Notes: generated by a model not told the origin, from the letters alone. DNA of 64,000 nt from Deltaproteobacteria bacterium HGW-Deltaproteobacteria-13 (GCA_002840555.1 PHBJ01000008.1:1-64000); one strand, 5' to 3'. Shown: positions 45,088-54,303, counted from the first letter of the stretch. Program-made: numbers and translations.

Positions 45088-45109
45088 TTTTCATTTATAA
45101 GGTGGATAT

Positions 45110-45820
45110 GTGAGAATATGGGATGTCAATCCAGGGTACCTGAACCGGCAAAGCCTGCTGGGTGAACACCGCGAACTGCACGCGATTGTTTCCATTTTTA
45201 TCAATAACAAAAAAGGTTATTCCCGGCATCCCGAAACGCTGCGCTGGCAGGGCTTCGGCTGGGCTCTGAACCAGCGTCACAGATTACTTGTCGCGGAAAT
45301 GAAACTAAGAGGCTACATTGACCGATCTCCCGTATTCCTGAAGACTCAAAGCCAAAGATGGCCCGAAGTATTTGTTGATTCGCCTGCTGTTCAGTTCTCA
45401 ATCCTGTCGGGAAAATATACAAAAACGGAGCAGGGGAGAATACCGCTTCCTCAAAACGCGCAGCAGTTATGGGCACAGCATAAATATTCAGTGATGGCAC
45501 GGGATGTCGCCGAGTATAAGCGCATTGGACGATGGGTTGCTTCCGGAAAAACCGGCAACGCAATAAGTGATATTTATCCGGAATTGGTTTCATTGTTGCG
45601 CCGTCCTCCCGGTGAGGGAAATCTGCGCAATGCGATCCAGCATATGTGGGGGTATGTTTCTCCCTGCACAACATTTCCCGGAAAGGTAATTGAAAGAAAG
45701 TCCATGCAAGGCCTTTTAAAGGAAATACAACGTTTGACATTTTTGCATAATATCGTTTATCTGAAGGAATCGACGGCACTGGGCGAACTTTCGGCATGGG
45801 CGCGCACGACAAAATGCTGA
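45110..45820 (+). CDS. T4 endonuclease V-like (Pyr_excise) domain fused to DUF1722/YbgA domain
   Basis: Residues 1-80 follow the pyrimidine-dimer DNA glycosylase family: M-R-I-W-D-V-N-P, G-E-H-R-E-L near 18-23 (Glu22 aligns with the catalytic Glu23 of T4 endonuclease V), R-H-P-E-T-L and a final L-V-A-E-M-K-x-R-G. The N-terminal Thr nucleophile of the phage enzyme is not present (Met-Arg). Residues about 105-236 match DUF1722: L-W-A-Q-H-K-Y-S-V-M-A-R-D-V-A-E-Y and the late Y-L-K-E-S-T-A-L-G-E-L region. In E. coli the DUF1722 gene ybgA sits with the photolyase gene phr. A UV-damage role is therefore suggested by both halves. GTG start with AAGGTGG upstream, 22 bases after the radical SAM gene. 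Confidence 0.72.
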   Translation: MRIWDVNPGYLNRQSLLGEHRELHAIVSIFINNKKGYSRHPETLRWQGFGWALNQRHRLLVAEMKLRGYIDRSPVFLKTQSQRWPEVFVDSPAVQFSILSGKYTKTEQGRIPLPQNAQQLWAQHKYSVMARDVAEYKRIGRWVASGKTGNAISDIYPELVSLLRRPPGEGNLRNAIQHMWGYVSPCTTFPGKVIERKSMQGLLKEIQRLTFLHNIVYLKESTALGELSAWARTTKC

Positions 45821-45853
45821 TAAATGGTTATATAATTCAAAGGAAACATTTTC

Positions 45854-47176
45854 ATGATCGGAAAGTGGACAAGATTTTTACCGCGCAAGAGAAAAGCGGA
45901 TGTGGACAGAGCCGTCCGGTATATCGTTTCCAGCGCTTATAAAAATGTGCCGTTTTACCGGCGGATTTATGACCTGGCAAGCGTTGATCCTGCAAGCATC
46001 CGCGGCGCGGAGGATCTTCCGCGTCTGCCCATTGTCAGCCGTTTGGATTTGATGGTTGGCGGGCCCGCCGCATATCTGCATCGCAACATTTCTCCCGGCA
46101 AGCTCACGATCAAACACACCACAGGGACCACAGGGACGCCGGTGATTGTTCATATGAACAAAAGGGAGGAAGCCTTTCGCAAGATAACAATCCTTGATGC
46201 GTTTCAGCGTAATGGCCGCCTGACCTGCCCGTTGACCATTATCGATGTGGGAGGGGAGGTAAAGGATTCTGCCACGCAAATTGAACAGCGGATCGGACCG
46301 GTCAGGATTATCCGGCTTTTCCGCACAATGCCCATGGAGCAGCAGATAGATGTTTTAACCCATTCAAGGCCTGCGTTGATCAATGGACGTCCTTCGGCTT
46401 TGTGGCAGCTGGCCAATGCTCTTCTTGAAAAACGAATCGATCCGCCCACGCCCAGCGTAATTAACACGGGCGCGGAAATGCTTTTTGACAATGTCCGCGA
46501 GTTGCTTCAAAATGTTTTCGGCTGCCGGGTTGCCGATAACTACAACTGCGAAGAGGTTGGAAACACGGCCTGGCAGTGTCCGTCCCATACCGGCAGGATG
46601 CACCCGAATATGGCAACTGTCTGGATCGAAACAGTTGATCAGCAGGGAAATCCCGTTCCTGCGGGCAGCGAAGGACGTCTTCTTGTCACCAATATATACA
46701 ATTCCTCCATGCCGTTCATCCGCTATGAAACGGGAGATAGAGGAACGCTTATGCAATCGGGGCATTGCCAGTGCGGATTTAATGGTCCGGTTATGCGTCT
46801 GATGGAGGGGCGCAATGAAAACTTTATCGTATTGCCTGACGGAAGGGAGATTACACCAAGGCTCATGTATGAGGTCATAAATTCCGCGTTTCCTCATGAT
46901 GATCCTCGCTGGAACATGATCGACGCCATACGCATGTTTCAGATCATTCAGGAAGCGAAGGACCTGATTGTGGTCAAGGTTGTCCCGGGGCCGGCCTATT
47001 CAGAATCTCTGTGGCGCGCTGTTGAAGAGAACCTTAAGCGTCTGCACCCCGCAATGTTCCTGAAAGTAGAAATAGTCAACGACCTCAGGCCTGAACCAGG
47101 TAAAAAGTTCCATCAGGTGCTCGGCAAACTCAACAGCCGCTGGAGGCGGGAGCGGGAAAATCAGTCAGATAAATAA
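45854..47176 (+). CDS. CapK/PaaK-type adenylate-forming enzyme (copy 1)
   Basis: The 440-residue protein belongs to the phenylacetate-CoA-ligase-like branch of adenylating enzymes (CapK/PaaK): A-Y-K-N-V-P-F-Y-R near 30-38, the ATP loop T-T-G-T-T-G-T-P-V near 88-96, N-C-E-E-V-G-N near 228-234 and Y-E-T-G-D-R-G near 284-290. Such proteins activate a carboxylic acid as acyl-AMP (then CoA or another acceptor) and are common in surface-polysaccharide loci. It is 33 bases downstream of the DNA-repair-like gene and converges on the DegT gene with 12 bases between stops, so it borders the assembly cluster. Confidence 0.85.
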   Translation: MIGKWTRFLPRKRKADVDRAVRYIVSSAYKNVPFYRRIYDLASVDPASIRGAEDLPRLPIVSRLDLMVGGPAAYLHRNISPGKLTIKHTTGTTGTPVIVHMNKREEAFRKITILDAFQRNGRLTCPLTIIDVGGEVKDSATQIEQRIGPVRIIRLFRTMPMEQQIDVLTHSRPALINGRPSALWQLANALLEKRIDPPTPSVINTGAEMLFDNVRELLQNVFGCRVADNYNCEEVGNTAWQCPSHTGRMHPNMATVWIETVDQQGNPVPAGSEGRLLVTNIYNSSMPFIRYETGDRGTLMQSGHCQCGFNGPVMRLMEGRNENFIVLPDGREITPRLMYEVINSAFPHDDPRWNMIDAIRMFQIIQEAKDLIVVKVVPGPAYSESLWRAVEENLKRLHPAMFLKVEIVNDLRPEPGKKFHQVLGKLNSRWRRERENQSDK

Positions 47177-47188
47177 ATGAACTGTCTG

Positions 47189-48403
47189 CTATTCAGCGGC
47201 AGCCGTCATAACCTTCTCCACCGCCTTAGCCATATCGTTCATATCCTCATCAGATAAAGTCGGATGTATAAAAAACATCAGGGCGGTTTCTCCCAGTTCT
47301 TTGGCAACGGGCAGCCGGTTCTGCGGTTGAAGGCCTTGAGTGGTAAAAGCTTTTTCCAGGTATATTTCGCTGCAGCTTCCGGTAAAGCAGGGAATGCCTT
47401 CAGCGTTAATCGCGGCAATGACGCGTTCCCGATCCCAGCCGGATTTAAGTTTTTCAAGTTTTACGAAAACGTAATATTTGTAGTAGGAATGGAAAATGTA
47501 GTCAGGCGGCGTGGTCACGCGCAATGCCGGAATTTTCTGGAAAGCTTTTGTCAAAATATCGGCATTGCGTCTGCGTATTTCAATCCATCCGGGCATTTTA
47601 CGCAGTTGAACCCTCCCGATAGCCGCCTGTATCTCAGTCATTCTTAAGTTCGTTCCGAATGATTCGTGCAGCCATTTAAATGACGGGCCGGGTTTGATGC
47701 CATTATTACAAACGGCGTCGTAACTTTTACCGTTATCTTTGTATGACCAGAGCTTCGACCAAATGTCCTTGTCTTTCGTCACCACCATTCCCCCTTCACC
47801 GCCGGTGGTCATGATTTTATCATGACAAAAAGAAAAGGCTGCGGCATCGCCAAAAGACCCTAAGGGACGGCCTTTATAAAAAGCGCCTGAAGCCTGCGCG
47901 CAGTCTTCGATTACCGCAAGCCCGTGTTTTTTTGCCAGAGCCATGATCTCATCCATTTCACAGGGCCATCCCGCCAGATGAACCGCGATGATGGCGCGCG
48001 TATGTTCAGTAATGACTTTTTTAATAGTGTCAGCCGTTATGGTCTGGCTGTTGCGATCCACATCGGCAAAAACAGGTCTTGCTCCGCGCATGACGACACA
48101 ACTTGCCGAAGCGAAATAACTGCGGGGTGTTACGACGACCTCATCACCGCGTCCAATATTCACCGCGGCCAGCGCGGCCTCCAGAGCCACCGAGCAGTTC
48201 ATGACGGCCACCGCAAAGTTCACACCGACGCTTGCCGCAAATTCCGTCTCCAGCAAACGGCCTTCCTCGCCCGTCCAGTAATTCACCTTGCCCGATTGAA
48301 GCACTCCGTTTGCAGCCGCCATTTCATCATCACCAAAAAACGGCCAACCGGGAAAAGGGTTAGTCCGTATCGGCAAACCGCCACTAATTGCCAGGTCTTT
48401 CAT
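47189..48403 (-). CDS. DegT/DnrJ/EryC1-family sugar aminotransferase
   Basis: The 404-residue PLP enzyme of the DegT family adds an amino group to keto-sugars bound to nucleotides. Visible motifs are W-x-G-x-E-G-x-x-L-E-x-E-F near 43-55, I-E-D-C-A-Q-A near 165 and the lysine in S-F-C-H-D-K-I-M-T-T-G-E/G (Lys196; most members have S-F-x-x-x-K). Full length. It is the last gene of the minus-strand assembly cluster, 26 bases after a NeuD-type acyltransferase, the same pairing as in acetamido-sugar synthesis (PglE-PglD). No nucleotide-sugar dehydratase is present here. Confidence 0.92.
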   Translation of the reverse strand: MKDLAISGGLPIRTNPFPGWPFFGDDEMAAANGVLQSGKVNYWTGEEGRLLETEFAASVGVNFAVAVMNCSVALEAALAAVNIGRGDEVVVTPRSYFASASCVVMRGARPVFADVDRNSQTITADTIKKVITEHTRAIIAVHLAGWPCEMDEIMALAKKHGLAVIEDCAQASGAFYKGRPLGSFGDAAAFSFCHDKIMTTGGEGGMVVTKDKDIWSKLWSYKDNGKSYDAVCNNGIKPGPSFKWLHESFGTNLRMTEIQAAIGRVQLRKMPGWIEIRRRNADILTKAFQKIPALRVTTPPDYIFHSYYKYYVFVKLEKLKSGWDRERVIAAINAEGIPCFTGSCSEIYLEKAFTTQGLQPQNRLPVAKELGETALMFFIHPTLSDEDMNDMAKAVEKVMTAAAE

Positions 48404-48429
48404 TTGTTTTTCCTTTTGCTCAATCTTTT

Positions 48430-49089
48430 CTAATATTTCTTCTCGTCCATTTCATAAAATTTCGCCGGCATTCCTTTGGCCATCATATTGGGCGGAACAT
48501 CTTTTGTTATTAAAGCGCAAGCGCCGATCACCGCGCCGTCACCGATCCTGCAAGTCAGGACGGTCGCTCTTAACCCGATAAAAACATCGTTCCCAATCTC
48601 CGTCCCGCCTGAAATAACGACATGCGGATTCATATGAACATAATCGCCGATCACTGCATCATGACCGATGCCGACGAAACCATTACTGATGAAGAAATCG
48701 CCGATCACCGCATCAGGCATCACGATGCAAAACCTTTGCATAATGGCCCCTTCGCCCATTTTGGCCCATTTACTGAGCGTGACTGTCGGATGGATGACAC
48801 TCATGAATTTCCCGCCCATCTTTTTCGCTTCTTCGACCATTTTACGCCGCCACACCGGACGGCCAATGGCGGCGACCAGGCGCACTTCATTAAAATCCAC
48901 GTTTTGCAGATATGACAAATCTCCCAGCACCGGAATGCCATGGATCAAATTTCCAGCATCTTTGCTTCCACCATCATAGACAAAACCAATCGGTGCAATG
49001 CTGTCTTCCGTGTGCGTGTTAATGACATCAATTGTGTCGAGTACTTCCCGTGCAAATCCACCGCCGCCCAGCATAATTATTTTTTTCAT
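48430..49089 (-). CDS. NeuD/PglD-family sugar O/N-acyltransferase (copy 1)
   Basis: The 219-residue protein has an N-terminal Rossmann-like PglD_N domain (K-I-I-M-L-G-G-G-G-F-A-R-E-V) and a C-terminal left-handed beta-helix made of hexapeptide repeats (from about 95: V-H/T-L-S-K-W-A-K-M-G-E-G-A-I-M, then N-G-F-V-G-I-G-H-D-A-V-I-G). These enzymes acetylate (or acylate) amino or hydroxy groups of nucleotide sugars. Next to the DegT aminotransferase, the product of that enzyme is the natural substrate. Confidence 0.9.
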   Translation of the reverse strand: MKKIIMLGGGGFAREVLDTIDVINTHTEDSIAPIGFVYDGGSKDAGNLIHGIPVLGDLSYLQNVDFNEVRLVAAIGRPVWRRKMVEEAKKMGGKFMSVIHPTVTLSKWAKMGEGAIMQRFCIVMPDAVIGDFFISNGFVGIGHDAVIGDYVHMNPHVVISGGTEIGNDVFIGLRATVLTCRIGDGAVIGACALITKDVPPNMMAKGMPAKFYEMDEKKY

Positions 49090-49373
49090 AAGTTAATGAC
49101 TCTTTAAGAAATATTGTAAAATAATTTCAAAGGATTGCTTCTTGTTTTTCGAGTATGGAACCGGGGATCAATTCCGTTGATTTATTATTTTGACGACAGC
49201 AATTAATATATAAAAATTTCCTCGGTAACAGGATGTCCGGGGCATGATTTACTTAATGATCTATTCCACCACACGTTCATCCCCTCCTAAAGACGGGATA
49301 TACATTTTTGCGTTTTATGTTGCAAGAGCAAAAAAAAACGTAAAAAACGTCACTATTTCCTTCATGATTTGAT

Positions 49374-50033
49374 TCACCAGGATTTCTTTTCTTTTTGTTT
49401 CTCCCGATATTCCGATAAGTAAATACTGACTGTTCCCGGCAAGACGGCAACATCTTTTGCTTTCAGGACCTGAAAGAAAGTTCGAAATATTATTTTTACA
49501 TCCTGTTGGAAAGAAATATTTTCGACATATTTCACGTCCATTTCCAAACGCTCGTCCCACTGCAAATAGTTTCTGCCGTTAATTTGAGATAATCCGGTAA
49601 TTCCCGGGCGGACCGTGTGACGCAAGTGTTCCCTCTTGGTATAGTATGGCAAATAACCCATGAACAGCGGACGGGGGCCTACAAGACCCATGTCACCCCT
49701 GAGGACATTGATCAGTTCGGGCAATTCATCAATGCTGGTCTTGCGCAGGAAAGCGCCAAGCCGCGTCAATCTTTGCGCATCGGGAAGCAGGTTGCCGTCA
49801 TCGCCCTTCCGGTCGGTCATGGTGCGGAATTTGAAAAGGGTAAATGGCTTTTCTTTCCATCCCGGACGTGTTTGCCGGAATAAAACCGGTGCGCCTAACC
49901 GAATTCGTACAAGACACGCAACGATGGCCAATAAAGGCAATAACACGATGAGGGCCAAAACAGTCAAGACAAGATCAAAGAGGCGCTTGCCGCGGGCAGG
50001 ATAAAAATTGTTCTTATTATCGTCAGTTGACAT
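49374..50033 (-). CDS. Polyprenyl-phosphate sugar-1-phosphate transferase (PglC/WcaJ-type)
   Basis: The 219-residue membrane protein initiates glycan assembly by moving a sugar-1-phosphate to undecaprenyl phosphate. It shows a re-entrant N-terminal helix (K-R-L-F-D-L-V-L-T-V-L-A-L-I-V-L), P-V-L-F-R-Q-x-R-P-G near 50, F-K-F-R-T-M near 66 and the catalytic region R-K-T-S-I-D-E-L-P-E-L-I-N-V-L-R-G-D-M-x-L-V-G-P-R-P near 97-122. This is the minimal single-helix class. Its start overlaps the end of the NeuD copy 2 gene by 11 bases. It implies that the cluster product is lipid-linked. Confidence 0.93.
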   Translation of the reverse strand: MSTDDNKNNFYPARGKRLFDLVLTVLALIVLLPLLAIVACLVRIRLGAPVLFRQTRPGWKEKPFTLFKFRTMTDRKGDDGNLLPDAQRLTRLGAFLRKTSIDELPELINVLRGDMGLVGPRPLFMGYLPYYTKREHLRHTVRPGITGLSQINGRNYLQWDERLEMDVKYVENISFQQDVKIIFRTFFQVLKAKDVAVLPGTVSIYLSEYREKQKEKKSW

Positions 50034-50673
50034 GAGATGAATCATTTTTTCTGATAAATTTAGCCGGGACGCCGGCCATCACGGATTCTTGATCAATATC
50101 CTTAATCACAACACTTCCGGCGCCGATAATTGTATCGCGCCCGATATTTTTAACACCTGTCATAATGGTAGATCCCATTCCAATAAATACTCTTTCGGCG
50201 ATATGAATTCCGGCGCCGACTCTGCATCCATTGGCGATAAAGCAACCTTCACCTATTTTAGTATGATGAGCGACGATGACTTCGGGACTGATGATCGAAA
50301 AATCACCGACTTCCGCTTCCGTCCAAATGTAGGTAAGAGCGTGGATAATGCAGGCCTTACCAATCCGCGCATATTTACTGATTTCCGCCCGGGGATGAAT
50401 CAAACAAGGTATGACGCCGCCTTTTTTTATGATTTCTTTGGACTTTGCCACGTGAATTTCGTTATTCCCTATGGCAACGACATAATTTGCGTTAGCCCGG
50501 ATATCCTTTTCATAATCCAGTTTGCCTAAAACCGGCTTTCCCAGAACTGATTTTCCGGTCTTGCTTAAATCATCATCATAAAAACCGGTTACAGAATATC
50601 CGCAGACTTCAGCTAAATCCGCGATAACTGCGCCGTAAGTTCCCGCCCCGACAATAAATATATCTTCCGCCAC
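50023..50673 (-). CDS. NeuD/PglD-family acyltransferase (copy 2)
   Basis: The 216-residue protein has the PglD_N fold (I-F-I-V-G-A-G-T-Y-G-A-V-I-A) followed by hexapeptide-repeat beta-helix (I-S-P-E-V-I-V-A-H-H-T-K-I-G-E-G, then V-F-I-G-M-G-S-T-I-M-T-G and I-I-G-A-G-S-V-V-I-K-D-I). About 219 vs 216 residues, it is clearly a paralog type of the protein at 48430, but the sequences are only distantly similar, suggesting different substrates. It lies directly upstream of the sugar transferase gene and overlaps it. Confidence 0.9.
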   Translation of the reverse strand: MAEDIFIVGAGTYGAVIADLAEVCGYSVTGFYDDDLSKTGKSVLGKPVLGKLDYEKDIRANANYVVAIGNNEIHVAKSKEIIKKGGVIPCLIHPRAEISKYARIGKACIIHALTYIWTEAEVGDFSIISPEVIVAHHTKIGEGCFIANGCRVGAGIHIAERVFIGMGSTIMTGVKNIGRDTIIGAGSVVIKDIDQESVMAGVPAKFIRKNDSSHVN

Positions 50674-50716
50674 GCTGTTTGAACTCCTTCAAATGGTTCT
50701 ATTTTAAGTAAAGCAA

Positions 50717-51754
50717 TTAATTTTCATTGTATAATGCCAGTACTTTTTCCTTCATTCCGCTGTTTTCACAACACTCCCAATGTGTTTTGTCCCAGTTATC
50801 ATTCCCTTCAAGCAATGCCGGTCCATTATTGGTGATGACAACATCCCATCCAACCGTTCTGACGGAGGGAACCACCATGGCGGCTGATTTGATCATGTCT
50901 AATATATCCTGCCAATAGGGGATTTGTAAACCTGGAATTGGAGAGTTTGTAACCGGATGATTTTCAAGATCTCTGCTTTTAAATGGATTTTTAAAAACAC
51001 CTTTCCCGATAACCACACCCGTATTAAGATCAATCAATGCGGAAATGCCGCCGGCGTCAAAATTGTCAACGGGTTTATCAAATCCTATTCTTAGAATCGC
51101 GTAGAGCAGTTCAACATCGCCATTGGCGTGTAAAAATGATGTTATTCTAACAGTATTTAACGAACCGGGATAAAGGTTCATCAAAATATGATGCTGCGGC
51201 ACATAGGCTTCAGCCAAGGTGTAACCTTCTTTAATTTTCCGGGAAATCATTTTTTTTAACGGCACATTTGAAATCGACGGATCGATTCCGGAATAATCAA
51301 CATCAAAAATAAGAACGGCACTGCCGACCTGACCCAGGGGATCTTTTAGCACGATTTTGTCCGGTTTTTTTTCAGAAATCCATTTCAGAAAATCATTGAA
51401 CGAGTCGGTTTGTGAAATATTCCAATTTTCATGCAGGACAAATGATTTGAAATTAATATAAAAAAGATTTTTGTTTTTGAAAATTTTCCGGTCATTTTTA
51501 TGATTAAATTTATTTTGAAATCTGTACATCAGCAACCGGCTTGTGTATCGGCTCCTTTCCTTCGCCGTCATTTCAATAAATTTATAATAAAAATAATCGA
51601 GCGGCATGGTTTCATGCCTGAAGATGCAAACAAAGATATCAACCAATATTTCAAGTTTCGTTTTTTTATAATAAACGGCTGATTGGGAAAGAAAGAAAAG
51701 AAATCTGTTTCTATCTGTTTTTAATATGCAATAAAAAAAATAAAGCAGTTTCAT
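50717..51754 (-). CDS. Sugar-transfer-associated ATP-grasp enzyme
   Basis: The 345-residue protein matches the ATPgrasp_ST family: K-D-P-L-G-Q-V-G-S-A-V near 138, N-L-Y-P-G-S-L-N-T-V-R-I near 193, V-D-N-F-D-A-G-G-I near 230, V-G-W-D-V-V-I-T near 305 and L-L-E-G-N-D-N near 317-323. ATP-grasp enzymes couple a carboxylate, through acyl phosphate, to an amine or thiol. The family is found in polysaccharide loci and is thought to attach amino acids to sugars. It overlaps the preceding CapK gene by four bases (translational coupling). AT-rich N-terminus with many Phe/Tyr/Lys. Confidence 0.85.
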   Translation of the reverse strand: MKLLYFFYCILKTDRNRFLFFLSQSAVYYKKTKLEILVDIFVCIFRHETMPLDYFYYKFIEMTAKERSRYTSRLLMYRFQNKFNHKNDRKIFKNKNLFYINFKSFVLHENWNISQTDSFNDFLKWISEKKPDKIVLKDPLGQVGSAVLIFDVDYSGIDPSISNVPLKKMISRKIKEGYTLAEAYVPQHHILMNLYPGSLNTVRITSFLHANGDVELLYAILRIGFDKPVDNFDAGGISALIDLNTGVVIGKGVFKNPFKSRDLENHPVTNSPIPGLQIPYWQDILDMIKSAAMVVPSVRTVGWDVVITNNGPALLEGNDNWDKTHWECCENSGMKEKVLALYNEN

Positions 51755-53076
51755 GTCCGGTCATCCCCGGGATCAGGTTGATAGTTACAAATGATTGTTC
51801 TGAATTTTCCGGATGAATGATGCTGTATTTTATCCACATGATCGATCTTTACAACGGCATCCCGGCCGACGAGTTGCCTGATTGTATCATGGAAATCATT
51901 ATCATCATAAAGGCCGCGGACACCTTCCAGCTTTAAAGTAAAATCTTTGAGACTTTCCTGAATAAACTGAAATCGGGGCAAACGATCATAGGGACGGAAT
52001 TTCAATGCGACGAAGTGAGGGCTGATCTTCTTGCCCCGCGTGTCGTAAATAATATCCGCCTTTCTACCGGATATTTCCGTCAGGACCTTTTTACCCGAAT
52101 ACTTCCCTTGCTCTTGGGGCATCCCCGCTATGACAATATCTTCCGTGTCATAACGAATCAGCGGCATGGCGTAATTATAAAAATCGGTCAAAACCAGCCT
52201 GGCCGGTTCTCCGTCATCGGCCGGCTCATCGGCATCCAGTCGAAGTGTTTCAAAATAATAATGGGCGGTGTTTAATATGAAATGATCGCCGTCGTTGGGC
52301 TGTTGTGCCAGAAAACCGTTTTCATTATTGGCATATCGGGACACGACGGTGCAACCGAATACTTTCTTAAGCAGGGTTTTGGCATTTGCGTCCAGGCGTT
52401 CAGCGCCGCTTATAACAACGTCAATGCTGAACATGTCCGGCGTATAATCTTGCTGGTCGAAATAATAAGCGATGGCCGCAAGCGATGTCGCGTAACCGGT
52501 CAGACATTTTATGGAATGTTCCTTCCTCAGAATTTGATAGAGTTGCTGCAAAGAGCCGTCGGATAACGAAGAACAGTCGAACATGATCGTGTTATGCGTC
52601 ATTTGCTCCAGTTTTGTCTTTTGATTATCCTTGAACCAGACTCTGGCATACACATGCCTGTATCCCAGCTGAAAGCCGCATTGCTCAAGAAAGTATATGA
52701 GCTCGGCAATAACTCTCTTTCTTTTGGGGTTGTCCTGCAGCATGACAAAACGCTCGCCGGTAGACCCGCTGGTCAGCACTTTATGCAATCGTTTGTTTTT
52801 ATACGCCGATGAAATAAACTGATCATATTTTTCCTTGACCAGACTTTTTTTGATGACCGGAAAGTCCGCGAGGCTTGAATAGTTCTTGAATTTTCCGTAA
52901 AATTCGGTTGTATGAACAGCATGCTTAAGAAGCTTTCGCAAATCATCCGGCGAGGTATCTATTTTCCCTTGAAGCTTTTTTTCTAAATCCAAAAGATTCT
53001 TTCTGACCTGTCCGCCGCGCAACGCATCGAACAGCCAAAACCCGTATCGTCTGATGGCTTCACTAAACATTTTCAT
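51751..53076 (-). CDS. CapK/PaaK-type adenylate-forming enzyme (copy 2)
   Basis: The 441-residue protein has the same fold as the one at 45854 but low direct similarity: V-H-T-T-E-F-Y-G-K-F near 50, the ATP loop T-S-G-S-T-G-E-R-F near 100-108, S-R-Y-A-N-N-E-N-G near 248 and I-R-Y-D-T-E-D near 310. The active-site pattern S-G-S-T-G is typical for acyl-AMP formation. Its stop overlaps the start of the sugar-transfer ATP-grasp gene, which suggests that an activated acid may be handed on. Substrate unknown. Confidence 0.82.
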   Translation of the reverse strand: MKMFSEAIRRYGFWLFDALRGGQVRKNLLDLEKKLQGKIDTSPDDLRKLLKHAVHTTEFYGKFKNYSSLADFPVIKKSLVKEKYDQFISSAYKNKRLHKVLTSGSTGERFVMLQDNPKRKRVIAELIYFLEQCGFQLGYRHVYARVWFKDNQKTKLEQMTHNTIMFDCSSLSDGSLQQLYQILRKEHSIKCLTGYATSLAAIAYYFDQQDYTPDMFSIDVVISGAERLDANAKTLLKKVFGCTVVSRYANNENGFLAQQPNDGDHFILNTAHYYFETLRLDADEPADDGEPARLVLTDFYNYAMPLIRYDTEDIVIAGMPQEQGKYSGKKVLTEISGRKADIIYDTRGKKISPHFVALKFRPYDRLPRFQFIQESLKDFTLKLEGVRGLYDDNDFHDTIRQLVGRDAVVKIDHVDKIQHHSSGKFRTIICNYQPDPGDDRT

Positions 53077-53109
53077 TTATTTTTACACTTTCGCGCAATT
53101 CTTTTTATA

Positions 53110-54303
53110 TTAAATATCAAGTCCCAGAAAAGCCAACTTGCGTTCATTTTCCAGAACGTTCCGGCGCGTCTCGCCCAGAATCATTCCCGTCAAAAGAGGG
53201 CGTTCCCGGAAATTCGGTCCCGCTTCCGGGTCGCAACTGCCCAGCGGCAGCAAAATGCCCTGAGCCATTGCCCGATATGCGGCATTCAGCATATCCCGGT
53301 AGTTGCCTTTGCCTGTCAGGCGGCGCAAACGAATCACCGGCTTTCGATAGTGTTGATAAACGCTTTTTGAGTAGAGCCGCGCCGGTGAGGAACCGTTACC
53401 GCGAAAGTTCAAATCAAAAACTTTGCAAGGTCCGTCTTCCGGCACAGCCACGTCCATACCCAGGATACCGTAGAATCCCCGTTCATAAGCGGCACGAACG
53501 ATCGATGTGCCGGCCTCAACAGCATCGGTTGGACAAACAGCTTCAGCCTCAAGCCAATTGCCGTGGTAAATGCCCTGCTCATCGCTGACCTGTTCGGTGA
53601 ATCCCAGAAAGTCGATGCCGCCATTCGCTGTCACACAGTAATGGAGACACAGATTTCTTAGAATATTCATATATTCCTCGACCACTACATACCTGCAATC
53701 TTTGAAATATTCAGCGGCTTTTTGGATGTCGCTGTTGTTGCGGCAGATACGAACGTCAATACCGCCGCCCGTGGTTTCATCCGTGACCGCCTTGATGACG
53801 ACCGGTGTACTCCATGACCGGCTGCGGCCGGCAATCTGATCAACGGATACAATTTTGCGGATGGGAAGGTTGCTTTTCGGAACGAGGTTTTCCAGATTCG
53901 CCTTGTTATTGATATAGGAAAGCACCGAAGGCGCGATCCAGCATCTTTGAGGCGGCATCTCAGACGGTGGATGAACATGCTGCACCACCATCTTGGGTCC
54001 GTCCTGGCAAAGATTTTGAAGCAGTCTTATATAGTCGGCCACATCGAAATAACGATGTATTTCAGACGGCACTTGAAAGCCGGTGTCGCGCAATAGATTT
54101 AAAGCGTCAGGTGTGGATACTGACGCGGCGCATACAATCGGCATATCACCGAGAATAGTCAGCATGGTCGCTGTCATCATGTCCAGCACCATTTCGCCGG
54201 GTGGCTGCCAGCGCGTGGCATGGGGCGAGGTACGCGCCATAAAAACAAAAGAAGGTCCGTAAATGGAGCTAAATGTCCTTGCAGGGTGAAGCGCCGGATT
54301 CAT
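53110..54303 (-). CDS. ATP-grasp domain protein
   Basis: The 397-residue protein has an N-terminal pre-ATP-grasp-like part, then an ATP-grasp fold: V-V-I-K-A-V-T-D-E-T-T-G-G-G near 167-180 (ATP-binding lysine and Gly loop), Y-V-V-V-E-E-Y near 205 and the metal site V-F-D-L-N-F-R-G-N near 310. These mark a carboxylate-amine or carboxylate-thiol ligase working through acyl phosphate. The substrate is not deducible; such enzymes often add single amino acids. It is the second of two ATP-grasp genes in the cluster. Confidence 0.8.
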   Translation of the reverse strand: MNPALHPARTFSSIYGPSFVFMARTSPHATRWQPPGEMVLDMMTATMLTILGDMPIVCAASVSTPDALNLLRDTGFQVPSEIHRYFDVADYIRLLQNLCQDGPKMVVQHVHPPSEMPPQRCWIAPSVLSYINNKANLENLVPKSNLPIRKIVSVDQIAGRSRSWSTPVVIKAVTDETTGGGIDVRICRNNSDIQKAAEYFKDCRYVVVEEYMNILRNLCLHYCVTANGGIDFLGFTEQVSDEQGIYHGNWLEAEAVCPTDAVEAGTSIVRAAYERGFYGILGMDVAVPEDGPCKVFDLNFRGNGSSPARLYSKSVYQHYRKPVIRLRRLTGKGNYRDMLNAAYRAMAQGILLPLGSCDPEAGPNFRERPLLTGMILGETRRNVLENERKLAFLGLDI

